This document shows positions 15,958-23,518 of a DNA stretch of 64,000 nt, in pieces. The stretch is from Vallitalea pronyensis (lineage in GTDB: Bacteria; Bacillota; Clostridia; Lachnospirales; Vallitaleaceae), in contig NZ_CP058649.1 of NCBI RefSeq assembly GCF_018141445.1, forward strand, positions 1,011,001 through 1,075,000. The letters run 5' to 3'. The position numbers and the translations under genes were made by a program. The notes beneath the pieces are model-generated. The model saw nothing but the letters and a program-made list of their open reading frames with translations, was not told the origin of the DNA and ran no database searches. Every line of letters begins with the position of its first letter. The stretch's first letter is position 1.

Positions 15958-18713
15958 TGAAATATGGGTTGGTTGATTTTCAGAAGGATGCAGTGGCATC
16001 TCTTTTAAAAAAGATGGAATCCATGCAACGTAGCTATGAAGCAGATGGTTCACTTTCTGCTGTAGCTTTGACTGCTCCGACTGGTGCAGGCAAAACGGTT
16101 GTTTCGGCTGCTGTTGCAGAGGGATTATTTTATGGTAATGAAACATATGCGGGCGATGATAGAGCTGTAATCTTATGGCTGTCTGATAGTCCGAGCTTGA
16201 ATGAACAGACTATGAAGAGATTTGATGCAGCAACTGATTTGCTTAATGGGGTAAATGCTATGGAAGCTATTGGTCCAGATTTTGCAAAGAATCATAGTAA
16301 ATTGATGCCTGGACACATTTATTTCTTGAATAGACAGTTACTTGGCAAAGGCAAGAAATTGTCAAATGAAGCTGAGGGTGGACGTTCATTTTATGATGTA
16401 TTGAGCGATACAATTGATGATTCTGATATTCATTTGTATCTGTTCATTGATGAAGCACATAGAGGTCTTGGGTCAGGAAATAATAAAGGAACTTCAGATA
16501 GTGCTAATAAGACTATTTACAGCATTATCATTGATGGTCAGGATGGAGTGAATAAACCAATGCCTTGCGTGGTTGGTATTTCAGCTACTCCAGAACGATT
16601 TAATAATGCTATGCAAGGTCGTAAGAACCGTGATATGAAAGCATCGGTTGATGTTCCAGTATCGGCAGTGAGAAGCTCTGGTCTTATTAAGGATACAATT
16701 GAACTTCGTACTCCGAAAAAGGCTGCTAATACAAAGCATCAGGATTTAACTCAGGCATGTGTGAGATTAGCAGAATCATCAAAGAAATGGAAAGATTACT
16801 GTACAGATAAAAATAAGAATGTTCTGCCAGTGGTTATTCCATTAATGGTTGTACAGGTTGAAGATAAGGTTACAAAGGATACCTTGACTGCTTTGTGTAC
16901 TCAAATTCATAAGGTTCTTCCTTGGTTGGATATTTCAGATTGTTTCGGTAATGTATTTGGTGAGCATGAAGATATTACAACTACAGCAGGCAAGATTCCA
17001 TATGTGAAACCAGAGGAAGTGGCTGAACGTACAGAAATCCGAGTACTTTTTGCTAAAGATGCTATCTCCACAGGTTGGGATTGTCCTCGTGCAGAAGTTA
17101 TTTATTCAAGACGTAAACGTACTGATTCAACATATATTGCACAGTTGATTGGTCGTATGATTCGTACACCATTAGCAAGACGTGTGCCTACTATGGAAGA
17201 ATTAAACACTGTAGCTTGTTATCTTCCTGAGTATGATTCAAGTACAGTTGAAAGTGTTGTTGAAAGATTAAAAGAAGATAATGTGGCTTTGCCAGATACA
17301 ACCATTATTAAGAATCCAGCAGATGTAAAATTCTTTGGTGAGACAAAGAAAACTGTTGAGAAAAAACTGTCAAAGATTCAGTCTGTTGGTACAACAACTA
17401 GTAGTACAGGTTCTTCTTCAACATCTGGGCAGACTCCTGAACAGGTCGTGGAGGGAACAGAATTTTACGTAAATACAGACGATGATTTTGTTGTAGATTT
17501 TGATGATATTGAAGAAACTGAGCAGGAATTGACTGATGCTTTGGAAAGGATTCCTAAAGTGGATAGTGATGTGATTAAAGAAAGTTTTGAGGAAATCATT
17601 ACCCGTCAGGTTCGGCATGATAAGCCAAATCATTTTCTTGATTTATGGGATTGTATTGATATCATTACTTCTGATATTGATTTGGAATCTGATTTGGGAA
17701 ATCAGATTCAGGTGGAATTCTATAACAATATTGAGGGTGAAATAAAGAAGCATCCTGCAGAATTCAAGCGTTCCCTTGGTGGTATTAAAAATACGACTGT
17801 TACAGTGAAACGTGTTGACCCGCTGACTGGTGAAGAATACGAAGATAAAGAAGAGCTTGTTGAAAATGATGCTGATAGATTGGTGTTTTATTATAAACAT
17901 GCTGTGGATGTATTTAAAGGTGCTTCAGATTTAATCAAGTATTGTATCAATAAACGTAAAGAAGATGAGTATGATTCTGATACTCAGGCAATTAGTCGTA
18001 TTGCAGCTGTTGGATATTGCATGGAAATTGTTCAGGCAATGGAAGCATGGGCAGAGAATAAGACTGAAAAATTATTGGGAGTATATGCTCCTGATCGTTA
18101 TGCAGTGTCTGATGAACATAAAGAACGATGGGACGCTATTGAAGGTAATACAAAGCCGTATATTGAGCGCAATCTTAGTGTTCAGGCAAGTATTACACGT
18201 CAGAATAAAGAGTATGATGCATATGCTAAGCATATTATTAGTGACGAATCAGGTTGGTCATACCATAAGTTGAATGATTTGGAGAAGAAAGTTCTGCAAA
18301 CTGAATTAGCTAAATCGTTGAATGTGGCATGGTATAGAAATCAGTCTCGAAACTTGAATGCTTCACTTGCTATTCCATATATGATTAATGGTGAATGGGA
18401 AAATATGTATCCTGATTTTATTTTCTTCCAGCAGCTTGGAAATGGAGACATTGTACGAACCATTGTAGATCCTCATGGAGATTGGCTTGGAGATAGTGTG
18501 GCAAAGTTGAAAGGCTATGTTATGTACATTAAAGACCATCCATATATGTTTGGTTCGGTTCAGGCTGTTGCTGATAAAAAAGGTGGTGTTTGTAGATATC
18601 TTGATTTGATGATGCCTACTGTGCAGACAGCTATTGAAAACTTTACAGGTAGTTCGGCAAAAGTTTTGTTTAATGGTCCTTTGAGTAAAGAGTATAAAGT
18701 TAAGGAGGATTGA
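15957..18713 (+). CDS. res: Type III-like restriction subunit, helicase-nuclease (Res)
   Basis: This 918-residue superfamily 2 helicase would translocate and cut unmodified DNA together with Mod. Walker A PTGAGKT is at residues 41-47, the DEAH box FIDEAHRG near 163-170, motif III ISATPERF near 217, motif VI QLIGRMIRTPLAR near 396 and a long insertion of low complexity (TTSSTGSSSTSGQ) near 482. Near residue 818 a possible nuclease core begins (YPDFIFF), followed near 836 by IVDPHGDWLGD. The expected E-x-K of a PD-(D/E)xK nuclease is therefore replaced by D-P-H, as I recall for a subgroup of these proteins. It is translated in overlap with mod. Confidence 0.88.
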   Translation: MKYGLVDFQKDAVASLLKKMESMQRSYEADGSLSAVALTAPTGAGKTVVSAAVAEGLFYGNETYAGDDRAVILWLSDSPSLNEQTMKRFDAATDLLNGVNAMEAIGPDFAKNHSKLMPGHIYFLNRQLLGKGKKLSNEAEGGRSFYDVLSDTIDDSDIHLYLFIDEAHRGLGSGNNKGTSDSANKTIYSIIIDGQDGVNKPMPCVVGISATPERFNNAMQGRKNRDMKASVDVPVSAVRSSGLIKDTIELRTPKKAANTKHQDLTQACVRLAESSKKWKDYCTDKNKNVLPVVIPLMVVQVEDKVTKDTLTALCTQIHKVLPWLDISDCFGNVFGEHEDITTTAGKIPYVKPEEVAERTEIRVLFAKDAISTGWDCPRAEVIYSRRKRTDSTYIAQLIGRMIRTPLARRVPTMEELNTVACYLPEYDSSTVESVVERLKEDNVALPDTTIIKNPADVKFFGETKKTVEKKLSKIQSVGTTTSSTGSSSTSGQTPEQVVEGTEFYVNTDDDFVVDFDDIEETEQELTDALERIPKVDSDVIKESFEEIITRQVRHDKPNHFLDLWDCIDIITSDIDLESDLGNQIQVEFYNNIEGEIKKHPAEFKRSLGGIKNTTVTVKRVDPLTGEEYEDKEELVENDADRLVFYYKHAVDVFKGASDLIKYCINKRKEDEYDSDTQAISRIAAVGYCMEIVQAMEAWAENKTEKLLGVYAPDRYAVSDEHKERWDAIEGNTKPYIERNLSVQASITRQNKEYDAYAKHIISDESGWSYHKLNDLEKKVLQTELAKSLNVAWYRNQSRNLNASLAIPYMINGEWENMYPDFIFFQQLGNGDIVRTIVDPHGDWLGDSVAKLKGYVMYIKDHPYMFGSVQAVADKKGGVCRYLDLMMPTVQTAIENFTGSSAKVLFNGPLSKEYKVKED

Positions 18714-18850
18714 CATTCAATGATGATACAACTAAAAAAACAATTTCCGTGTATCCAGAGTTGAATGGTAACTTACAGACTTTATTTGTTAAAGAATATT
18801 ATAACGAAGAAATTGTTCCTATACTGTTTAAATATGAGTTTTTGAAGTAA
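18710..18850 (+). pseudogene. Short orphan reading frame after res
   Basis: One frame reads TFNDDTTKKTISVYPELNGNLQTLFVKEYYNEEIVPILFKYEFLK before a TAA at 18848. This looks like real protein sequence, but it has no good start: the only candidate is a TTG at 18710 that touches the AAGGAGG site. The ATG at 18720 with a proper site is out of frame and gives only 14 residues. It may be the broken start or the tail of a third gene of the restriction operon. I do not recognise it. Confidence 0.35.
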
Positions 18851-18941
18851 CATACAAATATTGAACTATACAATAAGCATGGACGATAATTTGAATACAT
18901 ATAAAACCAATCATCCTGTATGATCACCAAAAAGCATAAAG

Positions 18942-18979
18942 CTATCTCATTGCTATCAAAATGCATGTGATAGTTTTTT
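18942..18979 (+). terminator. Intrinsic terminator of the restriction-modification operon
   Basis: AGCTATCTCAT pairs with ATGTGATAGTT with one mismatch, followed by seven T. It lies about 90 bases beyond the orphan frame. Confidence 0.75.
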
Positions 18980-19029
18980 TATGCCGAATTATCTAATATT
19001 AAACCTAGACTAATTTGAGCCTGACCTCT

Positions 19030-19180
19030 TTGGCTTCAATAAACTTAGAATTTTACATTTCGATGATGTGTTTTGGCTATACCACTATCATTAGAGCACA
19101 GCAACTTCAAATGCCCTATGACAAAAGAGAACCGTAAAATTGATATTAATGAATTCAAATGTTTATTAAAAGGATATTAA
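19030..19180 (+). pseudogene. Remnant of IS66-family accessory gene tnpB (orfB)
   Basis: Bases 19035-19078 read FNKLRILHFDDVFWLYHY. After a frameshift, bases 19103-19180 read NFKCPMTKENRKIDINEFKCLLKGY and stop. Together they follow the C-terminal pattern of the IS66 TnpB protein (LKILHFDD-GFWLYY-RLE-G-FKWP then a C-terminal helix). The start, the middle and the IS66 transposase itself are gone. It lies between the restriction operon and the IS200-like element, evidence of repeated insertion in this island. Confidence 0.6.
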
Positions 19181-19275
19181 AAGATATGTAGTTAGAACAA
19201 CTGATAATTAATAAAAGTTATGTAAATATTTTTGTGTATTGTCTCTTTCTTGGTAAGGTTTTAAAATTACTTTTT

Positions 19276-19532
19276 GGGGAGCGAAAAGGTTGCTTCCCAT
19301 TGATTATGATAGCCTAGTATACGGTTTTGTATGCTAAACTAATGTATAGTAGATGGGAATAGTGTGCTTTACTTTTTTGGGTCCCATCTGCTAAAGATAA
19401 CAAAGCATACAAAATTAAAAAAGTAAAGGTGGAGATTATGCTTATTATAATACGGCCTTTACTTTTTAGAAGTATACGGAAACTTGGCAGATTACTTATT
19501 TAACTAACAAAAAAAGGTCTGGACTTTTTTTA
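19276..19532 (+). ncRNA. Candidate structured RNA locus with competing helices
   Basis: Several helices are visible: 19276-19282 with 19292-19298; TTTTGTATGCT (19325-19335) with AGCATACAAAA (19404-19414), which encloses AGATGGGA/TCCCATCT (19351-19358, 19382-19389). The segment AAAAAGTAAAGG (19418-19429) can pair either with 19367-19377 or with CCTTTACTTTTT (19456-19467). The second choice puts a GGTGGAG site and the ATG at 19438 in the loop. A weak A/T hairpin with a T run ends near 19531. The competing pairs resemble an attenuator. No known family is recognised. Confidence 0.45.
19438..19503 (+). CDS. Possible 21-residue basic hydrophobic peptide
   Basis: This ORF of 22 codons has a good GGTGGAG site 5 bases upstream. 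The peptide is MLIIIRPLLFRSIRKLGRLL plus one residue: hydrophobic and strongly basic with no acidic residue. It sits inside the competing-helix locus at 19276-19532, so it could be a leader peptide or a small membrane-active peptide. It may equally be chance; no relative is recognised and the length gives no statistical support. Confidence 0.3.
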   Translation: MLIIIRPLLFRSIRKLGRLLI

Positions 19533-19561
19533 TCTTCACCAGGTAAAACCTAATATTATAA

Positions 19562-19604
19562 AAAAGCTATCCTCTTACGAGAATTCGTAGTGGATAGTTT
19601 TTTT
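19562..19604 (+). terminator. Intrinsic terminator
   Basis: AGCTATCC-CTCTTACGA pairs with TTCGTAG-TGGATAGTT, followed by eight T. It is strong, but no annotated gene directly precedes it apart from the small RNA-like locus. Confidence 0.75.
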
Positions 19605-19639
19605 TAGTTATGGACTTTAGTCTGTTGAGTACGCGCTAG

Positions 19640-20362
19640 CGTGCGAAACATTAAACCACCCGCTATGCGGGTGCGGAAACGATTGTTATACAAAAAAATC
19701 ACCTAACCGTTATAATAGAAGTGTTCAAGCTACTACTATAACAAAGGAAAGGTGATTTTAATGGCAAATAAAGCACATAGTTTAGCACACACGAAATGGA
19801 TGTGTAAATATCATATCGTGTTCACTCCTAAGTATAGACGAAAAATAATATACAATCAATACAAAGCGAGTGTAAGGGATATATTAAGGCAGTTATGTAG
19901 GTATAAAGGTGTAGAGATAATAGAAGGACATCTGATGCCGGATCATGTCCATATGCTAGTAAGTATTCCACCCAAAATGAGTGTATCTAGCTTTATGGGT
20001 TATTTAAAAGGAAAAAGTGCCTTAATGATGTTTGATAAACATGCAAACTTAAAATATAAGTTTGGAAATAGACATTTTTGGGCAGAGGGATATTATGTAA
20101 GTACAAGTAGGACTTAATGAGGCAACAATAAAGAAATATATCCAAGAGCAAGATAAGCATGACATAATGAAGGATAAGTTAAGTGTAAAAGAATATACGG
20201 ACCCCTTCAAGGGGTAGCCGGTATTAAAAACCCCTTTAGGGGTGAGCAAAAGTGGTAAGGGCACTAGCTTGAACAATGTGAAAGCCAGCGTCTTTAGGCG
20301 CTGGCTGGTAACAACCCCTTATAGGGGTAGAACAAACCACCCGTTTTACGGGTGGTCATGAT
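19640..20362 (+). mobile_element. IS200-type insertion sequence (tnpA only), inactive by frameshift
   Basis: The boundaries are approximate. The left end has a CACCCGC-TAT-GCGGGTG hairpin at 19657-19673, and the right end a matching ACCACCCG...CGGGTGGT hairpin at 20336-20356, as expected for IS200/IS605 elements, which lack terminal inverted repeats and move as single-stranded DNA. Only a tnpA gene lies between, and it is frameshifted. Four more hairpins lie between the gene end and the right-end hairpin: 20201-20215, 20230-20243, 20284-20305 and 20314-20328. There is no tnpB. Confidence 0.8.
19761..20217 (+). pseudogene. tnpA: IS200-type HUH transposase TnpA, frameshifted
   Basis: The ATG at 19761 (AAAGGTGATTTTA upstream) gives MANKAHSLAHTKWMCKYHIVFTPKYRRK and the HUH motif DHVHML, with histidines at residues 62 and 64, then FGNRHFWAEGYYVST. 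At about 20104-20107 one extra base shifts the frame and the product stops at 20115. Removing it restores VGLNEATIKKYIQEQDKHDIMKDKLSVKEYTDPFKG to a TAG at 20215. The catalytic tyrosine of this family sits in the helix KKYIQEQ, which is beyond the frameshift. The protein as read therefore keeps the metal site but loses the nucleophile. Confidence 0.85.
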
Positions 20363-20369
20363 TCTGCTG

Positions 20370-20593
20370 ATAATCAAATTGGGACACTATGTTATTAGGT
20401 GAGCTACAGCACAATTTGGTTATTTGAATTACAGTTGTTCATTGCTTTATAGTAGGGATTAATATGTTAGGCTGGCACAGAGTGCCTTCAGGCTTTAGCA
20501 CCTAGCGCGCTTTCTGGCTAGGTGGTAAAGCCTGAAATAACATATTAATGGGTTCCTGCTGTCAAGTTATTAATAATTTACGATTCAAATAAC
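20370..20593. ncRNA. Candidate structured element: nested helices with a two-hairpin core
   Basis: An outer 11-bp helix pairs GTTATTTGAAT (20419-20429) with ATTCAAATAAC (20583-20593). A 12-bp helix inside pairs ATTAATATGTTA (20458-20469) with TAACATATTAAT (20538-20549). Within that are the hairpin GGCAC-AGA-GTGCC (20474-20486) and a 20-bp hairpin (20487-20506 with 20517-20536). An upstream segment, 20370-20381, pairs with 20412-20423, in competition with the outer helix. It could be a MITE-like remnant or a regulatory RNA; no known class is recognised. Confidence 0.5.
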
Positions 20594-20647
20594 AGGTGGC
20601 TCTCAAATTTCCTTATACTGATTCCGAAAATTACTGCGATATTAATA

Positions 20648-21265
20648 TTACCAAATACCAGTATAAAGTTTTCCGGTATCGCTTATGTACATATTATCAT
20701 CATAGTCTGAAAAGTGTTCGATTAAATAATTGCCGATTATTAAAGATATTAGTTGATTCGTTTTTATGCCAGTTATTTTTGAAATATCCTCTAATCTGTA
20801 TGTGAATTGTTGTGAAAGTGGTATGGCGTATTGTTTCGTATTAGGTAATATGTCATTAAATTTGTAAGAATAATTTATATTAAATGAATCTAGCTTATCG
20901 TTTATACCAATATGAAGAAGATTGTTTATAACAATATTAGTTTTGGTTTCATAAGTTTCCTTTATTTTATATATACCATTATATATGTATTCAGAAACTT
21001 GCATGGAATATTTCTTTGGTTTCTTTTCTTTACCATAAGCTTCTAAAGTACCAAGTGTTTGTTTGAATTTGCATTTTTCGTACTTGCTTTTAAAAGTTTG
21101 CTTATCCGATTCAAATGAATGTAATTGTTCAGTTAATATAAATCTGACTATTGTTTGAATGGGAAGATTTAAAGATGAAGCATAACGATTAAGCTTAGTG
21201 AATGTATTTAATGATATTTTAAAATTTAATTTATAAATAAAAACTCCTTTCGTTTTTAGTTTCAT
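20648..21265 (-). CDS. Unknown protein of the decayed plasmid-like module
   Basis: The open frame gives 205 residues from an ATG at 21265, but that ATG has no ribosome site. An AAAGGAG lies inside the frame and points to a start near 21238, where the codon would be ATT, so the true start is uncertain. The N-terminal part (KLNFKISLNTFTKLNRYASSLNLPIQTIVRFILTEQL) resembles a short DNA-binding ribbon-helix-helix pattern. A similar pattern recurs at the C-terminus (SQQFTYRLEDISKITGIKTNQLISLIIGNYLIEHF), which suggests two RHH-like units. That is inference; no family is recognised. It is divergent from the decayed conjugation-type genes that follow. Confidence 0.5.
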   Translation of the reverse strand: MKLKTKGVFIYKLNFKISLNTFTKLNRYASSLNLPIQTIVRFILTEQLHSFESDKQTFKSKYEKCKFKQTLGTLEAYGKEKKPKKYSMQVSEYIYNGIYKIKETYETKTNIVINNLLHIGINDKLDSFNINYSYKFNDILPNTKQYAIPLSQQFTYRLEDISKITGIKTNQLISLIIGNYLIEHFSDYDDNMYISDTGKLYTGIW

Positions 21266-21472
21266 TATACAATAATTAGACTAAAAATTAAAGGACATAT
21301 AAAAAACTATGTGGACATATATGAAAAGGAGTAAGACATTGCTTTATGATAATAATGCTCTATTGATTGAAAATAATGTGGTTTAATATAATTACAGCCG
21401 GTAAGTACAAGGTGGGACGCCACCAATAAAGGAAAGCAAGCGCTGGCTTTTCTTAGAAAGGAGGTAATTTCT

Positions 21473-21749
21473 ATGAAGATTTTAGGAATGAATTTTTCGA
21501 GAAATGCACATTGTTAGAAGGCTACTACGCTTCACGTAGCCGAAGAATTTAATGCTTACTATACAAATAGCGAAGCTGGTAGAGGTTGCATAGGAATGAA
21601 AGCTGACTCTGTATATGTTGGTAATTGGTAATTATGATTGTTCTGCTTTAAAAGTTGGAATGGATATTGATATTCTTTATGATAAAGCCATTACTACAGC
21701 TAAGGGCACATTTCAGACAATAAAGCGTATTGATGTTATAAGTAAATAG
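21473..21749 (+). pseudogene. Small mobile-element protein gene, broken by an amber codon and a 7-bp duplication
   Basis: A strong AAAGGAGG precedes the ATG at 21473. The frame reads MKILGMNFSRNAHC and meets a TAG at 21515. It then reads KATTLHVAEEFNAYYTNSEAGRGCIGMKADSVYVGN until an exact tandem repeat of GGTAATT at 21620-21633 shifts the frame. The other frame gives YDCSALKVGMDIDILYDKAITTAKGTFQTIKRIDVISK and stops at 21747. The joined product of about 85 residues resembles small proteins that I recall upstream of FtsK-like genes in Firmicutes integrative elements; the name is unknown. Confidence 0.65.
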
Positions 21750-21795
21750 GATTAAATCAGCGGGCTTTATGCCCTCTGTAGAAAGGACACTAACT

Positions 21796-22385
21796 ATGGA
21801 AATACTAATGTTAGTATTAGGCCTACTTGCTGTTGGTATAGGTGGGTTTTATGTTGTAACCTATGTTATTAGGTTGGGGACTGGTTATGATAATGATGAA
21901 GCAGTTACAAAGTTACATAATTTTATGCATGAAAGATGCAGTATTCTTTTTCCAATGATGTAGGATTTGATAATGATGTATGGGAGAACGTTAAGAATAT
22001 TGTAGGTGAAAAGCGTTTTAAACAGCTTATAAATCTATCAAAGACAGCAATAAACACACCTCTGCTATGCTTTGGAGTGAATAGTGGGTTACCATATATT
22101 GCGATATCGGTGTATTACGAAGATGAGCATGAAAAACGTGTACTAGAAAATGTTCTATCGAATCTGGTTAGGGGCTATTTGAAGATTTATGGATTTAATA
22201 CACACATTCTTGTAAATTGGAAGACCAGACATGATTTGAGAATGCCTTATCTTCTAATCAGATATGCAAGAATCCGAGAAGAAAAACGTATACTTGATAT
22301 CGGGTTAGAAAACGACCGCGAAAGAATTATAACACGCAATAAAGTGGTCAAAGATCATACAGAAGCAGAGGATTTAGATGGGTGA
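21796..22385 (+). pseudogene. Membrane-anchored protein upstream of FtsK-like gene, frameshifted
   Basis: The ATG at 21796 (GAAAGGACACTAACT upstream) gives MEILMLVLGLLAVGIGGFYVVTYVIRLG, a single membrane helix, then TGYDNDEAVTKLHNFMHE, and stops at 21961. The overlapping frame from 21936 continues QYSFSNDVGFDNDVWENVKNIVGEKRFKQLINLSKTAINTPLLCFGVNSGLPYIAISVYYEDEHEKR and on to 22385. The two parts join smoothly (NFMHE then QYSFSNDVGFD), so a single ancestral protein of about 195 residues was split by a frameshift near 21932. The last codons overlap the FtsK-like start. Two separately translated proteins are the less likely alternative. Confidence 0.6.
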
Positions 22386-23099
22386 TTCTATAATGATCGG
22401 ATATGATTATCAGTTATATAGCATACAAGGGTTAATAATTCCCTTGTATGCTCCATTGGATAGCCACTTTGTTATTGTAGGTGGTTCGGGTTCTGGGAAG
22501 AGTACTGCTATTCTGTACTGGTTATATAAGATAAAAAAATATGGTTTTTTACTATATATTGTTGATTTTAAGGCAAGTCGTGAATTTACTGGGATAACAA
22601 TGAATTTTGCGGAGTTTGAGGAATCTTATGTAATGATAAAGAAGTATTATGAGGAGTTCTTAGCCACACCAGAGGGGGAGAGGGAGGAATAAAGATTCTT
22701 TTGATAGATGAGATTGCAGGGTTACTATCACATTATTCTGTGACTAAAGATGGAAAGAAAAAAGCAGATGAGATTAGGCAGATAATGAGTTCTATTTTGA
22801 TGCTAGGAAGGTCAAGAAGATGTTTTTTGTGGCTATCCATGCAAAGATATACTGCATCAATCTTTCCTGCGTCAAGTGGTAGTGCAGATAATTTTCATGT
22901 ATGTGCTGGATTGGGAAATCTTACTGCAGAAGGTAGAAAAGGGTTATTTGCGGGCGAACGTTTAGTAGATGAACAAGATATAAAATTTGGGCAAGGTAAA
23001 GGAATCGTACTTATTGATGGGCAATCGATAAAGGGCTTAATTATTCCAAAGGTTTCAAAGAAGAAAATATTGAAACTATTACATGAGGATTTCCAATGA
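22378..23099 (+). pseudogene. FtsK/SpoIIIE-like conjugation ATPase, frameshifted
   Basis: The first part, to 22692, contains PLYAPLDSHFVIVGGSGSGKSTAILYWLYKIKKYGFLLYIVDFKAS with a clear Walker A (GGSGSGKST). A frameshift in the purine run near 22675-22690 splits it from the second part. Read in frame the junction is GIKILLIDEIAG, which supplies the Walker B LLIDE. The protein then continues IMSSILMLGRSRRCFLWLSMQRYTASIFPASSGSADNFHVCAGLGN, typical of the FtsK-type motor of integrative elements, to 23099. The joined length of about 240 residues is a compact FtsK-like protein that would pump DNA during conjugative transfer. No relaxase or integrase is present, so this is a relic. Confidence 0.75.
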
Positions 23100-23102
23100 T
23101 TC

Positions 23103-23176
23103 TGTCAAAGCTGCTGGCGGTGGCATAGCCACAAGCCAGTTGCTTTGACAATATGAGCTGCTAGTATTACCAGCTC
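23103..23176. repeat. Compound hairpins after the FtsK-like pseudogene
   Basis: TGTCAAAGC pairs with GCTTTGACA, and inside it CTGGC with GCCAG and GTGGC with GCCAC, spanning 23103-23150. A second hairpin, GAGCTG/CAGCTC, spans 23155-23176. No U-tract follows. It could be the end of the mobile module, an oriT-like structure or a weak terminator. Confidence 0.5.
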
Positions 23177-23277
23177 ACTTATGTATCTGTAACAAATAGC
23201 TTTGATGCTTATATTTAAAGGGTATTTTAGTTACATGGTAATTGTAACAAAGTAAGCTCACACTGGAATAATCTAGC

Positions 23278-23310
23278 TTACGACCACTTTACGACAGATT
23301 TACGACCATT
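23278..23310. repeat. Three 11-bp phased direct repeats (iteron-like)
   Basis: TTACGACCACT, TTACGACAGAT and TTACGACCATT start at 23278, 23289 and 23300, exactly 11 bases apart. They share TTACGAC(C/A) and lie on the same face of the helix, beside the decayed plasmid-like genes, followed by AT-rich DNA. This pattern suits iterons of a replication origin or multiple sites for one DNA-binding protein. Confidence 0.55.
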
Positions 23311-23444
23311 TATAAAGAACTATATAGAGTTGTAAAATAGTCTAAAAAATTGAATGTACAGAAGTAGTGATATACAGAGATATAAAGAGTTATAAAAAAA
23401 TCGGTATAATTTCCCAACCATGAAAAGCAAAGAGTAGATGATAG

Positions 23445-23469
23445 GGGCTTTCTCATATGAGAAAGTCCC
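23445..23469. repeat. Palindrome in the gap before the glycosylation operon
   Basis: GGGCTTTCTC, ATAT and GAGAAAGTCCC form a 10-bp stem with one wobble and no T run. It could be an operator or the end of the mobile module. Confidence 0.5.
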
Positions 23470-23481
23470 ATTATAGTAGAT

Positions 23482-23518
23482 AAAAACGCTTATGAACAGA
23501 TGTTCATAGGCGTTTTTT
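23482..23518 (+). terminator. Strong bidirectional terminator before the glycosylation operon
   Basis: AAAAACGC-TTATGAAC pairs with GTTCATAGGCGTTTTT, followed by more T. The remaining 290 bases to the next gene hold nothing I can name. Confidence 0.85.

Noticed and set aside
19761..20362. Programmed frameshift in the IS200-type transposase
   Set aside because: No slippery heptamer is evident at the shift, and IS200 transposases are normally single-frame; a mutation or sequencing error is more likely.
13673..21749. Amber recoding (pyrrolysine-like) because two island genes carry in-frame TAG
   Set aside because: The second gene also has a 7-bp frameshifting duplication, TAG is used as a normal stop elsewhere (for example after the AraC gene at 44458), and no suppressor tRNA is seen. 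Decay is simpler.
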